Shown piece after piece: positions 35,433 to 43,213 of a stretch of DNA of 64,000 nt. Below the pieces are notes generated by a model. The model was not told where the DNA came from. It did not search any database and saw only the letters and a program-made list of their open reading frames with translations. The position numbers were made by a program, and so were the translations under genes. Each line of letters starts with the position of its first letter. The stretch's first letter is position 1. The DNA is from Kaistia dalseonensis (GTDB lineage: Bacteria; Pseudomonadota; Alphaproteobacteria; Rhizobiales; Kaistiaceae). The DNA lies in NCBI RefSeq assembly GCF_030814715.1, contig NZ_JAUSVO010000003.1, forward strand, positions 372,001-436,000. The letters are read 5' to 3'.

Positions 35433-36353
35433 TCAGCCGCCATTGCCACCGCCGCGCGGCGTCGAAAGCCAGGGATAGGAGAAATCGAGATAGGCATCGG
35501 CGAGTTCGCCGGCCACGGCGCGGCACTGATGCGTGACGCCGGCGATGAGGGCCTCGATCAGGCCGAGGATCGCCGTATCGGAGGTGGAGCTGTACTGGCG
35601 GGCCGCGCGGACATAGAGCGTGAGATCACCAAAGGCTGCGAGCGGCGAATTCTGGTTGTCGGTGATCGCCAGCACGCGGAGGCCGCGCTGCCGGACATAA
35701 TGGGTCAGTTCGACCGTATCCTTGAGATAGCGGGGAAAGGCGATCGAGATGACGAGGTCTTCGTCGCCGAAGCGATAGAGCTGCCGCGCCGCGCCGGCAG
35801 CGCCCCCGGCATTCTCCACCATGCGGACATTGCAGCCGGCGAGTTCGAGGCCATTGGCGAGCAATTCCGCCAGGCTTCCCGCCCTGTCGAAACCGATGAT
35901 GAAGATCTTGCGTGCCTGCGCGATCATGGTGACGGCCTGCGCGCAGCGCTCGTCGTCGAGATTGAGGATCGTCGCCTTCAGGTTCTCGATATCCTCCTCC
36001 AGCGAGGCGACCAGAACCTCGCGCGCGGTCGATTCCTCCGACAGCTTCCGCTTCAGCCGGTCATCCGGCGACAGGACGGATTCAAAGCCCCGGATCAGTT
36101 CCTGCCGGAACTGCGCATAGCCGTCGAAACCGATCGTCCGGGCGAAGCGGTTCGCCGTCGCGACCGAGACGCCCGACGCCGCGACCGTGTCGTTGATGCT
36201 CATGCGCGCGATGCGCAGCGGCTCGGCCAGCACGAAATCCGCGAAGGTTCGCAGCGCCTGCGACAGCTCCGGATAGGCTGCGGCGATGCGTTCCGCCACG
36301 ATGGCGCTGGCGGGGAGCATCGGAACCGCTGGCTTGCCGAATTCCCGGCTCAT
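35433..36353 (-). CDS. MurR/RpiR-family regulator
   Basis: A 306-residue regulator with an N-terminal HTH_6 domain (about 10-85; FADFVLAEPLRIARMSINDTVAASGVSVATANRFARTIGFDGYAQFRQ) and a C-terminal SIS domain (about 130-270; ARKIFIIGFDRAGSLAELLANGLELAG, VISIAFPRYLKDTVELTHYVRQRG). SIS domains bind phosphosugars or nucleotide-like ligands. It is divergent from the NMT1-type transporter operon with an 86-bp gap carrying two dyads, so it is the obvious local regulator. The ATG at 36353 is preceded by AGAGGCGG. Confidence 0.9.
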   Translation of the reverse strand: MSREFGKPAVPMLPASAIVAERIAAAYPELSQALRTFADFVLAEPLRIARMSINDTVAASGVSVATANRFARTIGFDGYAQFRQELIRGFESVLSPDDRLKRKLSEESTAREVLVASLEEDIENLKATILNLDDERCAQAVTMIAQARKIFIIGFDRAGSLAELLANGLELAGCNVRMVENAGGAAGAARQLYRFGDEDLVISIAFPRYLKDTVELTHYVRQRGLRVLAITDNQNSPLAAFGDLTLYVRAARQYSSTSDTAILGLIEALIAGVTHQCRAVAGELADAYLDFSYPWLSTPRGGGNGG

Positions 36354-36367
36354 CGTATACCGCCTCT

Positions 36368-36413
36368 TGTAATCATAATTACATATGGTAGCGTATCTGT
36401 AACAAAAATACAG
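36368..36413. promoter_or_regulatory. Two candidate RpiR operators in the divergent gap
   Basis: TGTAAT-N4-ATTACA (36368-36383) and CTGTA-N7-TACAG (36397-36413) share a TGTA/TACA core, are 16 bp each or close to it, and fill the AT-rich gap between rpiR and the binding-protein gene. Assignment to RpiR is by position. Confidence 0.5.
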
Positions 36414-36439
36414 GGGGAGGAAGGCCAAGGGAACCACTC

Positions 36440-37483
36440 ATGCGGATGGCTCCAATGACCTTCTCGAATTCGTTCAGACCAAACCGTCGCGCCGTGCTGG
36501 CAGCCGGCATCGGTGCAGCAGCATTCGGCCTTGGCGGCAGGCCCGCTTTCGCCGCCGAAAGCCTGCCGATCACAACGGCATTCGGCTGGATTTCCAATGT
36601 CGAATTCGCGGGCTTCTGGATCGCACTCGACAAGGGTTACTTCGCCGCCGAAGGAGTTGACTCGAAGTTCCTGCCCGGCGGGCCGAACGCGCCCGACGCC
36701 CTCGTCACGCTCGTCGCCGGAAGCGCCGATGTCGCGAGCCCCGACTGGCTGCCCTTCCTCGAGGCGGTCGACAAGGGCAACGATCTGGTGATCCTCGGCG
36801 CCAGCTGGGCGAAGAGCCCGGCCGCCCTGCTCTCGCTTGCCAAGCGGCCGATGCGCGAGCCGAAGGATCTGGTCGGCGGCAAGTTCCTGATCCAGAGCCC
36901 CAATAATCGCCAGATCATCGACACCGTGCTGACCAAGGCCGGCCTGCCGCTCGAATATGAGACGGTGCCGACCGGCTTCTCGCCCGAGCCGCTGCTGAAT
37001 GGCGATGGCGACGGCTATTTCTGCTTCGCAACCAACCAGCCGATCACGCTGGAAAAGATGGGCATGGTCCGCGACAAGGATTTCTTCGTCACCCTCTGGG
37101 ACGACCTCGGCTTCAAGGTGGTCCAGGGCTATATTGTGGTGAAGCGCGAATTCCTCGAGAAACACCGCCCGCAGGTGGTCGGCTATCTGAAGGCGCTCAT
37201 CAAGGGCTGGAAGGACAATGCGGCCGATCCCAGTCTCGCGGTCAGGCTCGTCACCGAGAATTACGGCGCCGATCTCGGCCTCGATCCGGCCCAGCAGCTG
37301 CGCCAGAACGAGTTGCAGATCCCGCTGATCGCCGCCAACGGCCCCAACAAATTGCTTTGGTTCGATACCGCGCTCGTCTCCGGGACGATGACGGATGTCG
37401 CCAAGATCTCCGGTCGCACGGTGCCCGCGCTTTCGAAGATCGTCGATCTCGGTCCGCTCGACGAAGCGCTGAAAGCGAGCTGA
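36440..37483 (+). CDS. NMT1/THI5-like ABC substrate-binding protein (first)
   Basis: A 347-residue exported binding protein of the NMT1/THI5-like class. A twin-arginine-like leader (RPNRRAVLAAGIGAAAFGLGG) is cleaved near AFAAE. The mature part starts ITTAFGWISNVEFAGFWIALDKGYFAAEGVD, the pattern of binding proteins for pyrimidine or thiamine-precursor-like ligands (ThiY, RibY). GFSPEPLLNGDGDGYFCFATNQPITLEKMG is shared with the next gene's product. The ligand is unknown; a nucleobase-like compound fits the operon. AAGGGA lies upstream of the first ATG, and two further in-frame ATG codons occur within 20 bases. Confidence 0.87.
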   Translation: MRMAPMTFSNSFRPNRRAVLAAGIGAAAFGLGGRPAFAAESLPITTAFGWISNVEFAGFWIALDKGYFAAEGVDSKFLPGGPNAPDALVTLVAGSADVASPDWLPFLEAVDKGNDLVILGASWAKSPAALLSLAKRPMREPKDLVGGKFLIQSPNNRQIIDTVLTKAGLPLEYETVPTGFSPEPLLNGDGDGYFCFATNQPITLEKMGMVRDKDFFVTLWDDLGFKVVQGYIVVKREFLEKHRPQVVGYLKALIKGWKDNAADPSLAVRLVTENYGADLGLDPAQQLRQNELQIPLIAANGPNKLLWFDTALVSGTMTDVAKISGRTVPALSKIVDLGPLDEALKAS

Positions 37484-37545
37484 CACATCGACCACGCTCA
37501 CGCCTCCATCAAAAACGCCCGAAACGGGCCTTCCAGGGAAAACTC

Positions 37546-38577
37546 ATGACCATCGATCGCCGCTCCTTGCTCAAATCGCTTGCCGTCGGCGCCATGGCAG
37601 CGCCGATCCTGCCGAGCCTCTTCTCCAGCGCCGCGTCGGCGGCGGAACTGGTCAAGCTCAAGGTCCAGTTGGGCTGGGTGTCCAATGTCGAGCACGCCGC
37701 GCACTGGATCGCGCTCGACAAGGGCCTGTTCACGGCGGCGGGGCTCGATGTCACCGTCTCGCCCGGCGGGCCGAACGCGCCGGATCCGCTGGTGGTCGTG
37801 GCGGCCGGCGACGCGCAGATCGGCTACACCTCATGGCTGCCCTTCCTCGATGCGGTGGCGCAGGGCAATGATTATGTGCTGACCGCAACCCTGTTCCAGT
37901 CCTCGCCACTCGGCATCATCTCGCTGAAGAAGAAGCCGATCCTGACGCCGAAGGATATTCTGGGTTCGAAGATCCTGGCCCAGGGACCGAACGAGAAGAC
38001 CTCGATCGAGGCGACGCTGGCGCTCGCCGGCCTCAAGACCGATGATTGGACCATGGTCCCGGCTGGCTTCTCGCCCGAGCCGCTCGTGGCCGGCGAAGGC
38101 GACGGCTATACGGCCTTTGCGACCAACCAGACCATCACGCTCGAAAAGATGGGCCTGAAGCGCGACGAGGACTTCTTCTTCCGCTCCTTCGACGAGCTCG
38201 GCTTCAAGAGCTATGCCGGCCTTCCGTTCGTCACGCGCCAGTTCCTCGCCGAGAACCGGCCGGCGATCGTCGCCTATATCCGCGCGCTGATCGCCGCCTC
38301 GAAGCTGAACGAAGCCGATCCCGCCTATGCCGCGAAGCTCGCCGTCGACACTTATGGCGCCGATCTCGGCCTCGATCTCGCGCAGCAGACGCGCCAGAAC
38401 GAGCTGCAGATCCCGATCATCCATCCCGGTATGAAGCCCGATTTCAAGCTCCTGTCGATGGATCGCGACTTGATGGCCGGCGACATGATGGCGGCCGCCA
38501 GGGCGACGGGCCGAACCAATTTGCCGGATATCGACAAAATCGTCGATTTTTCCGTCGTGACGGAAGCTCTGGGCTGA
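37546..38577 (+). CDS. NMT1/THI5-like ABC substrate-binding protein (second)
   Basis: A 343-residue paralogue of the preceding binding protein, beginning MTIDRRSLLKSLAVGAMAAP with a Tat-like leader cleaved near ASAAE. The same landmarks recur: LGWVSNVEHAAHWIALDKGLF, GGPNAPDPLVVVAAGDAQIGY, GFSPEPLVAGEGDGYTAFATNQTITLEKMG and a shared C-terminal DLGLDLAQQTRQNELQIPII. The pocket-lining first motif differs (EFAGF versus EHAAH), so the two may bind different but related ligands. AGGGAA precedes the start. A small GCCCG/CGGGC hairpin lies in the gap between the two genes. Confidence 0.87.
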   Translation: MTIDRRSLLKSLAVGAMAAPILPSLFSSAASAAELVKLKVQLGWVSNVEHAAHWIALDKGLFTAAGLDVTVSPGGPNAPDPLVVVAAGDAQIGYTSWLPFLDAVAQGNDYVLTATLFQSSPLGIISLKKKPILTPKDILGSKILAQGPNEKTSIEATLALAGLKTDDWTMVPAGFSPEPLVAGEGDGYTAFATNQTITLEKMGLKRDEDFFFRSFDELGFKSYAGLPFVTRQFLAENRPAIVAYIRALIAASKLNEADPAYAAKLAVDTYGADLGLDLAQQTRQNELQIPIIHPGMKPDFKLLSMDRDLMAGDMMAAARATGRTNLPDIDKIVDFSVVTEALG

Positions 38578-38581
38578 TCCG

Positions 38582-39373
38582 ATGAGCCTCGTTCCGGCGC
38601 CGGTCACGGCGATCCATCTCGATCATATCAGCAAGTCGTTCACCCTCGACGGCGGCGGCACCATCGCGGCCCTCGGCGAGGTGACGCTGAAGATCGACAA
38701 GGGCGAGTTCGTGGCCCTGCTCGGCCCCTCGGGCTGCGGCAAGAGCACGATCCTGCGCCTGGTCGCGGCACTCGAAGAGCCGAGTACCGGCGCTGTCACG
38801 ATCGAGGGCCGCGCGCCGGTCGAACTATCGCGCCAGCATAGGCTCGGCGTCGCTTTCCAGGACCACGCTCTGCTGCCCTGGCTCACCATCGCGCAGAATG
38901 TCGCTCTGCCCTACCAACTGGCCGGCAAGCCGGTCGACAAGGCCCGCGTCTCAGCGCTCATCGCGCTGGTCGGCCTTGCCGGTTTCGAGGCCGCGCGGCC
39001 GAAGCAACTTTCCGGCGGCATGCGCCAACGTGCCTCGATCGCCCGCGCGCTGGTGCTGAAGCCGGACGTGCTGCTGCTCGACGAACCGTTCGGCGCGCTC
39101 GATGCCGTCACGCGGCGGCAGATGAACGTCGAATTGCAGCGCATCTGGAGCGAGCAGCGCATCACGACGCTGCTCGTCACCCACGCGGTCGACGAGGCAT
39201 TGTTCCTGGCCGACCGCGTCGTCGTCATGACCGGACGACCGGGGAAGATCCTGAAGACGGTCGAAGTGCCCTTCGCCCGTCCGCGCCACCCCGACGTGAC
39301 CCGCGAGCCGCGCTTCCACGAACTCGTCGATGAACTCACGCTCGCACTCGAGCCGGCAGGAGGGCACGGATGA
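38582..39373 (+). CDS. ABC transporter ATPase (SsuB/TauB/ThiZ type)
   Basis: A 263-residue ATPase. Walker A GPSGCGKST, Q-loop VAFQDHALLPWLTI, signature [15 protein letters not shown], Walker B VLLLDEPFGALD, switch VTHAVDEALFLADRVVVM. This is the subgroup used by nitrate, sulfonate, taurine and pyrimidine importers. It starts 4 bp after the second binding protein and ends overlapping the first permease gene. A single ATPase serving two permeases and two binding proteins is consistent with a heterodimeric pore. Confidence 0.92.
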   Translation: MSLVPAPVTAIHLDHISKSFTLDGGGTIAALGEVTLKIDKGEFVALLGPSGCGKSTILRLVAALEEPSTGAVTIEGRAPVELSRQHRLGVAFQDHALLPWLTIAQNVALPYQLAGKPVDKARVSALIALVGLAGFEAARPKQLSGGMRQRASIARALVLKPDVLLLDEPFGALDAVTRRQMNVELQRIWSEQRITTLLVTHAVDEALFLADRVVVMTGRPGKILKTVEVPFARPRHPDVTREPRFHELVDELTLALEPAGGHG

Positions 39374-40125
39374 AGCATCGCCAGCGCATCCGCACCATCA
39401 CGCTCGGCGCGATCGGCATCGCGCTGTTTCTCGCACTTTGGGAACTGATCGGCATCCGGGGTTGGGCCGGTCTGACCTGGCCGCCGCTTTCGACCGTGCT
39501 CGCCTTCCTGTTCGATCCATCGCGCCGGCCTTTGTTCCTGCGCGCGATGACCGCGAGCTTTTCCATGATCGCATTTGGCTATGCGATCGGCCTGGTCCTC
39601 GGGCTTGCTGCGGCGGCGCTCGGCCATCTCGTGCCCCCGCTCCGGCCCGGCCTCGACCGGCTGGCGAGCATCATCCACGCGATCCCGACCATCGCGCTGG
39701 CGCCGCTTTTCATCGTGCTCTTGTCGCGCGAACTGACCGGCATGGCGATCGCCGCACTCGGCGTGTTCTTCGTGATCTATGTTTCGGCGACCTCCGGCCT
39801 TGCCGCAAGCAGCGCGGCGCATCGTGATCTGTTCCAGGTTTTCGGGACGTCGCGCCTAACGCAGCTTCGCCGCCTGGACATGCCCGCCGCCCTGCCCGCT
39901 CTGGTGAGCGGCATGAAATACGCCGTCCCCGCCGCCTTCATCGGCGCCATTCTCGGCGAATGGTTCGGATCGAGCCGCGGCCTCGGCCTGTTGATGGTCA
40001 GCGCCATGCAGAACTTCCAGATCCCGTTGCTCTGGAGCGCCGTGTTGATCGCCTCGACCGCCTCGCTACTGATCTTCGGCCTGATGAGCCTCGCCGAACG
40101 CCTCGCCTATGAGCGCTATCGATGA
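39370..40125 (+). CDS. ABC transporter permease (first of pair)
   Basis: A 251-residue inner-membrane permease (BPD_transp_1, SsuC/TauC type) with six predicted spans: 13-32, 58-80, 95-130, 135-155, 175-200, 215-240. The coupling loop is AAHRDLFQVFGTSRLTQLRRLDMPAALP. The start overlaps the ATPase stop (ATGA) and the stop overlaps the next start in the same way. Confidence 0.9.
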   Translation: MKHRQRIRTITLGAIGIALFLALWELIGIRGWAGLTWPPLSTVLAFLFDPSRRPLFLRAMTASFSMIAFGYAIGLVLGLAAAALGHLVPPLRPGLDRLASIIHAIPTIALAPLFIVLLSRELTGMAIAALGVFFVIYVSATSGLAASSAAHRDLFQVFGTSRLTQLRRLDMPAALPALVSGMKYAVPAAFIGAILGEWFGSSRGLGLLMVSAMQNFQIPLLWSAVLIASTASLLIFGLMSLAERLAYERYR

Positions 40126-40871
40126 CGAAAATGCTCAAGACCTTCGTTTCGCGCTATTGGGGCGTCGCGGGCGTGCTGCTGTTCTGGCAGGCCTGGGTGA
40201 CGATCACCGGCGTCAACAGCATCGTGGTGCCGCATCCGATCGACGTCGCACGCGATATCGTCACCGAGCCCGGCGTCTATCTGAGCAATGGCAGCCAGAC
40301 GTTGTTCCTCGCAGCCCTCGGCCTCGTGCTCGGCATGGCGCTCGGCACGCTGGTCGCCGTGCTCGCCTGGTCGTCCGACATATTGAGCGGCATACTGACG
40401 CCACTCGGCCTCGTCTTCTCCTCGGTCCCCGTGGTGGCGTTGATCCCGATCATCGCACGCCTGTTCGGCTATGACGTCAAAACCGTGCTCGCGATCGTCG
40501 TGATCATCTCGTTCTTCCCGGCCTTTGTCTTCACCTCGGCCGGGCTCAAGACCCTGCCGGCCGGCAGCGACGATCTCTTTCGGGTCTTCGGCGCCAGCCG
40601 CTGGACGCGCTTCGTGCGGCTGGTGCTGCCTTCGGCCGTGCCGAACTGGATGATCGCCTTCCGCCTCGCCGCGCCGCCAGCCGTGCTCTCGGCGATGGTG
40701 GCCGAGTTCCTGATGGGAACGTCGGGGCTCGGTTATCTCTTCCGCTCCGCCGCTTCCAACTTCCAGACCGACCGCGCCTTCGGCACCAGCGTGGTCGCGA
40801 CGATCATTTCGGTCATCTGTTTCGGCCTGGCGCTATCGGCCGAACGCGCCGTGCTGAAGCGCTGGACCTGA
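40122..40871 (+). CDS. ABC transporter permease (second of pair)
   Basis: A 249-residue permease similar in design to the preceding one, with coupling loop LPAGSDDLFRVFGASRWTRFVRLVLPSAVP and C-terminal EFLMGTSGLGYLFRSAA. Most SsuC-type importers use a homodimer of one permease, so two different permease genes in tandem suggest a heterodimer. Starts ATGA-overlapped with the first permease. Confidence 0.9.
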   Translation: MTKMLKTFVSRYWGVAGVLLFWQAWVTITGVNSIVVPHPIDVARDIVTEPGVYLSNGSQTLFLAALGLVLGMALGTLVAVLAWSSDILSGILTPLGLVFSSVPVVALIPIIARLFGYDVKTVLAIVVIISFFPAFVFTSAGLKTLPAGSDDLFRVFGASRWTRFVRLVLPSAVPNWMIAFRLAAPPAVLSAMVAEFLMGTSGLGYLFRSAASNFQTDRAFGTSVVATIISVICFGLALSAERAVLKRWT

Positions 40872-41001
40872 CCCATTGCAAGGGCGACACCCGTCGCCCT
40901 TGATCCCGCATGACGCGACCCGGGCGGGCCGCGTTGAACCGCCGAAGTTCGCCGATCGCAAGACCGGACACCTTCGACCAACCCCGAAGGAAAGAGAAAA
41001 C

Positions 41002-41583
41002 ATGACGAAAGTGACGCTCGCCAAGGACCCCTGGCAGGATGTGAAGACGTGGCACGGCGTGCCGGCCGACGAGGTGATCTCCGGCCTGCAGAAGTGCCTG
41101 CGCCGCGGACTGGCCGAGAACGCGCTGCTCATCGCCTATGAGATGTACATCACCAGCCCGCAGCTGGAGCAGATGCTCTGGGACCGGCTGATGGTGATCT
41201 CGGTCGAGGATGTCGGCTTCGGCAACATGATGGCGCCGGTTCTGGTCGATACGCTCTATCGCAACCACACGCGCTATCCCCGCCCGATCGGCGACCGCTT
41301 CCTCTTCGCCGCGCATGCGATCCGCATCCTCGCCTCGAGCGCCAAGGACCGCACGACGGACGACATGGTCAACTGGGCCAAGCTCGAGATCGAGCGCCGC
41401 GACAAGGCGCCGCCGATCCCCGATTTCGCCATCGACATGCACACCAAGCGCGGCTGGGAAATGGGCCGCGGCTATGAGCATTTCATGAAAGAGGCCTCGC
41501 GGACCGAGAATGTCTCCAACGAGGTCGACCCGACCTATCGCGACCGCATCATGGCCGCGATCGAAGCCGGCGAGCTCAGCTGA
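41002..41583 (+). CDS. RarA/MgsA C-terminal-like protein, no ATPase domain
   Basis: A 193-residue soluble, helical protein. Residues about 20-115 (EVISGLQKCLRRGLAENALLIAYEMY, LWDRLMVISVEDVGFGN, FLFAAHAIRILASS) resemble the C-terminal oligomerisation/helical part of RarA/MgsA-type AAA+ proteins, but no Walker motifs are present. The tail has a conserved-looking DMHTKRGWEMGRGYEHFMKE. Function unknown. It lies between the transporter and the deoxyribosyltransferase, starting after AAGGAAAGAG, and likely belongs to the same transcript (130-bp gap). The RarA resemblance is by eye. Confidence 0.6.
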   Translation: MTKVTLAKDPWQDVKTWHGVPADEVISGLQKCLRRGLAENALLIAYEMYITSPQLEQMLWDRLMVISVEDVGFGNMMAPVLVDTLYRNHTRYPRPIGDRFLFAAHAIRILASSAKDRTTDDMVNWAKLEIERRDKAPPIPDFAIDMHTKRGWEMGRGYEHFMKEASRTENVSNEVDPTYRDRIMAAIEAGELS

Positions 41584-41584
41584 G

Positions 41585-42172
41585 ATGGCCGCGATGAAGG
41601 TCTATCTGGCCGGTCCAGACGTGTTCCTGAAGAATGGCCGCGAAGTGATCGCGGCCAAGCAGGAACTCACCCGCCGCTATGGCTTCGTGCCGAATGTCTG
41701 GATGGGCGAAGACGATGCGCCCCATTCGACGCCGTTCGCCTTCGGCCTCCACATCAGCGCCGCCAACGAGGCGGTGATGCGCGACAGCGACTTCATCATC
41801 GCCAACCTGACGCCGTTTCGCGGCATCAGCGCCGATGTCGGCACGGCCTATGAGCTCGGCTTCATGGTCGCGCATGGCAAGCCGGCCTTCGGCTATTCCA
41901 ATGACGGCCGGCTCTACGCCGAGCGGCTGACGGCGGATTACTACAAGGGCGCCGTCGCCAAGGCCGATGACGGCATGATGCGCGGACCGGACGGGCTGAT
42001 GGTCGAGAACAACGACATGGGCGACAACCTCATGCTCGATGGCGGCATCGAGCATATGGGCGGCGTCTTCATTCGCCGTTCCGTCGCGCCCGAGCACCTG
42101 CTCGACGATCTCGGTCCGTTCGAGGAATGCCTCGCCGCCGCCCGTGCAAGGCTGCTCGGCGTCGCCGCCTGA
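41585..42172 (+). CDS. Nucleoside 2-deoxyribosyltransferase-like protein
   Basis: A 195-residue protein of the nucleoside 2-deoxyribosyltransferase superfamily (PF05014 type). MKVYLAGPDVFLKNG at the N-terminus, then DSDFIIANLTPFRGISADVGTAYELGFMVAHGKPAFGYS, where the Asp-rich strand and the GTAYELGFM Glu correspond to the family's active-site region. Members swap bases between deoxynucleosides or hydrolyse the N-glycosidic bond. With the importer it suggests nucleoside or nucleobase salvage (inference). The ATG at 41585 is two bases after the preceding stop; an in-frame ATG at 41594 is possible. Confidence 0.8.
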   Translation: MAAMKVYLAGPDVFLKNGREVIAAKQELTRRYGFVPNVWMGEDDAPHSTPFAFGLHISAANEAVMRDSDFIIANLTPFRGISADVGTAYELGFMVAHGKPAFGYSNDGRLYAERLTADYYKGAVAKADDGMMRGPDGLMVENNDMGDNLMLDGGIEHMGGVFIRRSVAPEHLLDDLGPFEECLAAARARLLGVAA

Positions 42173-42202
42173 GACGATCATCGCCTGCTCGACGAAAGGA
42201 AA

Positions 42203-42229
42203 GGTGACGGCGCGACCAGCGCCGTCACC
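42203..42229. terminator. Terminator between convergent deoxyribosyltransferase and mhpR genes
   Basis: Perfect 11-bp stem GGTGACGGCGC/GCGCCGTCACC with a 5-nt loop. On the minus strand it is followed by TTTCCTTT, fitting termination of mhpR; it also lies 31 bp after the plus-strand gene. Confidence 0.75.
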
Positions 42230-42237
42230 GACACGGC

Positions 42238-43056
42238 CTATGGCTCCTGCGGCAGTTCGCTCCCCGCCGGCGCCTCGGCGGATGATGTCCGCGCGATGGC
42301 CTCTTCGGCCGATTGGACACAGGCCCTGAGGGCCGGCAGATAGCGCTCCGCCGCATCCTCGATGCTCATGGCGCTGCGGAAGAACAACACGTTGACCGAG
42401 CCCAGCACATGCTGCGGGCCACGGATCGGCAAGGCGATGGCGCTGATCGCGCTATCCGATCCGCCAATGCTCCAGGCATAGCCGCGGCGCTGCACATCCG
42501 CGATGGCGCGATCGATCGTGCGCCGATCGGCGGCCGCCTCGCTGTCCACCGTGCCGGCACGCGCGGTGATCTCGAGCATGGTGGTTCGCTCGGCCTCGCT
42601 CGCCGCCGAAAGCAGCGCCAGCCCGAGCGCGCTGCGCGTCAGCGGACGGCGCCGGCCGATCATGGAGCGATGGACGGAGAACGGGCTGAAGCGATGGGTC
42701 GTCTCGCGTATGACCATCCAGCCCTTCTCGAAGGTCGCGAAATCGCTGGGCCACAGCACCTGCGGCATCAGCTTGCCGAGCTCGGGCGCAATGATCGCGG
42801 CGATCCAGTCCGTATCGGTGAAGCCCTCGCTGAGCTGGCGCACGGCCGGAAGCAGCCCGTAGCTGTCGTCAGCCGCGCGCTGGGCCACCAGGCCGCGCTT
42901 GGCGAGGGTCGCGAGCAGCCGGTAGACCGTCGTCCGGTCGATCCCTGTCGCCTCCGCCAGTTCCGATGGGCGCGCATGACCGCGCTGGTTCAGCTCCATC
43001 AGGATGTCGAGCCCGCGTTCCAGTGCGCGGACATTGCGATAGGACGAGTCGGACAT
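42238..43056 (-). CDS. mhpR: IclR-family regulator, MhpR type
   Basis: A 272-residue IclR regulator. N-terminal winged HTH (about 10-70; ERGLDILMELNQRGHARPSELAEATGIDRTTVYRLLATLAKRGLV), C-terminal IclR effector domain (about 85-255). It is divergent from mhpB with a 157-bp gap that contains a 17-bp dyad of MhpR type. In E. coli MhpR activates the mhp catabolic genes with 3-(3-hydroxyphenyl)propionate as inducer. The ATG at 43056 is taken; a GTG directly before it is an alternative (GAGG upstream serves both). Confidence 0.85.
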   Translation of the reverse strand: MSDSSYRNVRALERGLDILMELNQRGHARPSELAEATGIDRTTVYRLLATLAKRGLVAQRAADDSYGLLPAVRQLSEGFTDTDWIAAIIAPELGKLMPQVLWPSDFATFEKGWMVIRETTHRFSPFSVHRSMIGRRRPLTRSALGLALLSAASEAERTTMLEITARAGTVDSEAAADRRTIDRAIADVQRRGYAWSIGGSDSAISAIALPIRGPQHVLGSVNVLFFRSAMSIEDAAERYLPALRACVQSAEEAIARTSSAEAPAGSELPQEP

Positions 43057-43066
43057 CACGGACCTC

Positions 43067-43083
43067 TGTGCACCTAGTGCACA
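43067..43083. promoter_or_regulatory. MhpR-type operator
   Basis: TGTGCAC-CTA-GTGCACA, a perfect 7-bp-arm dyad. It resembles the E. coli mhp operator as I recall it (built on GGTGCAC/GTGCACA). A weak -35/-10 pair (TTGTGA at 43099, 17 bp, AATAGC at 43122) would place the dyad near -58 relative to the start, the position of an IclR-type activator site. It also lies just before the mhpR start, allowing autoregulation. Confidence 0.7.
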
Positions 43084-43213
43084 TTTCTAACAGCTCCATT
43101 GTGACACGTCATGCCCTTGTGAATAGCTCCCTTCCAGCACGGCCGGGGAGGACGTCGATCGCACAGCGATTATCGATGCCCGGCCGACGACATCGAACAG
43201 GGAGAATAAGCCG

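Noticed and set aside
36354-36439. TPP or FMN riboswitch upstream of the NMT1-type operon
   Set aside because: The 86-bp gap is too short for these and I see no conserved thi-box-like core; two protein-type dyads are present instead.
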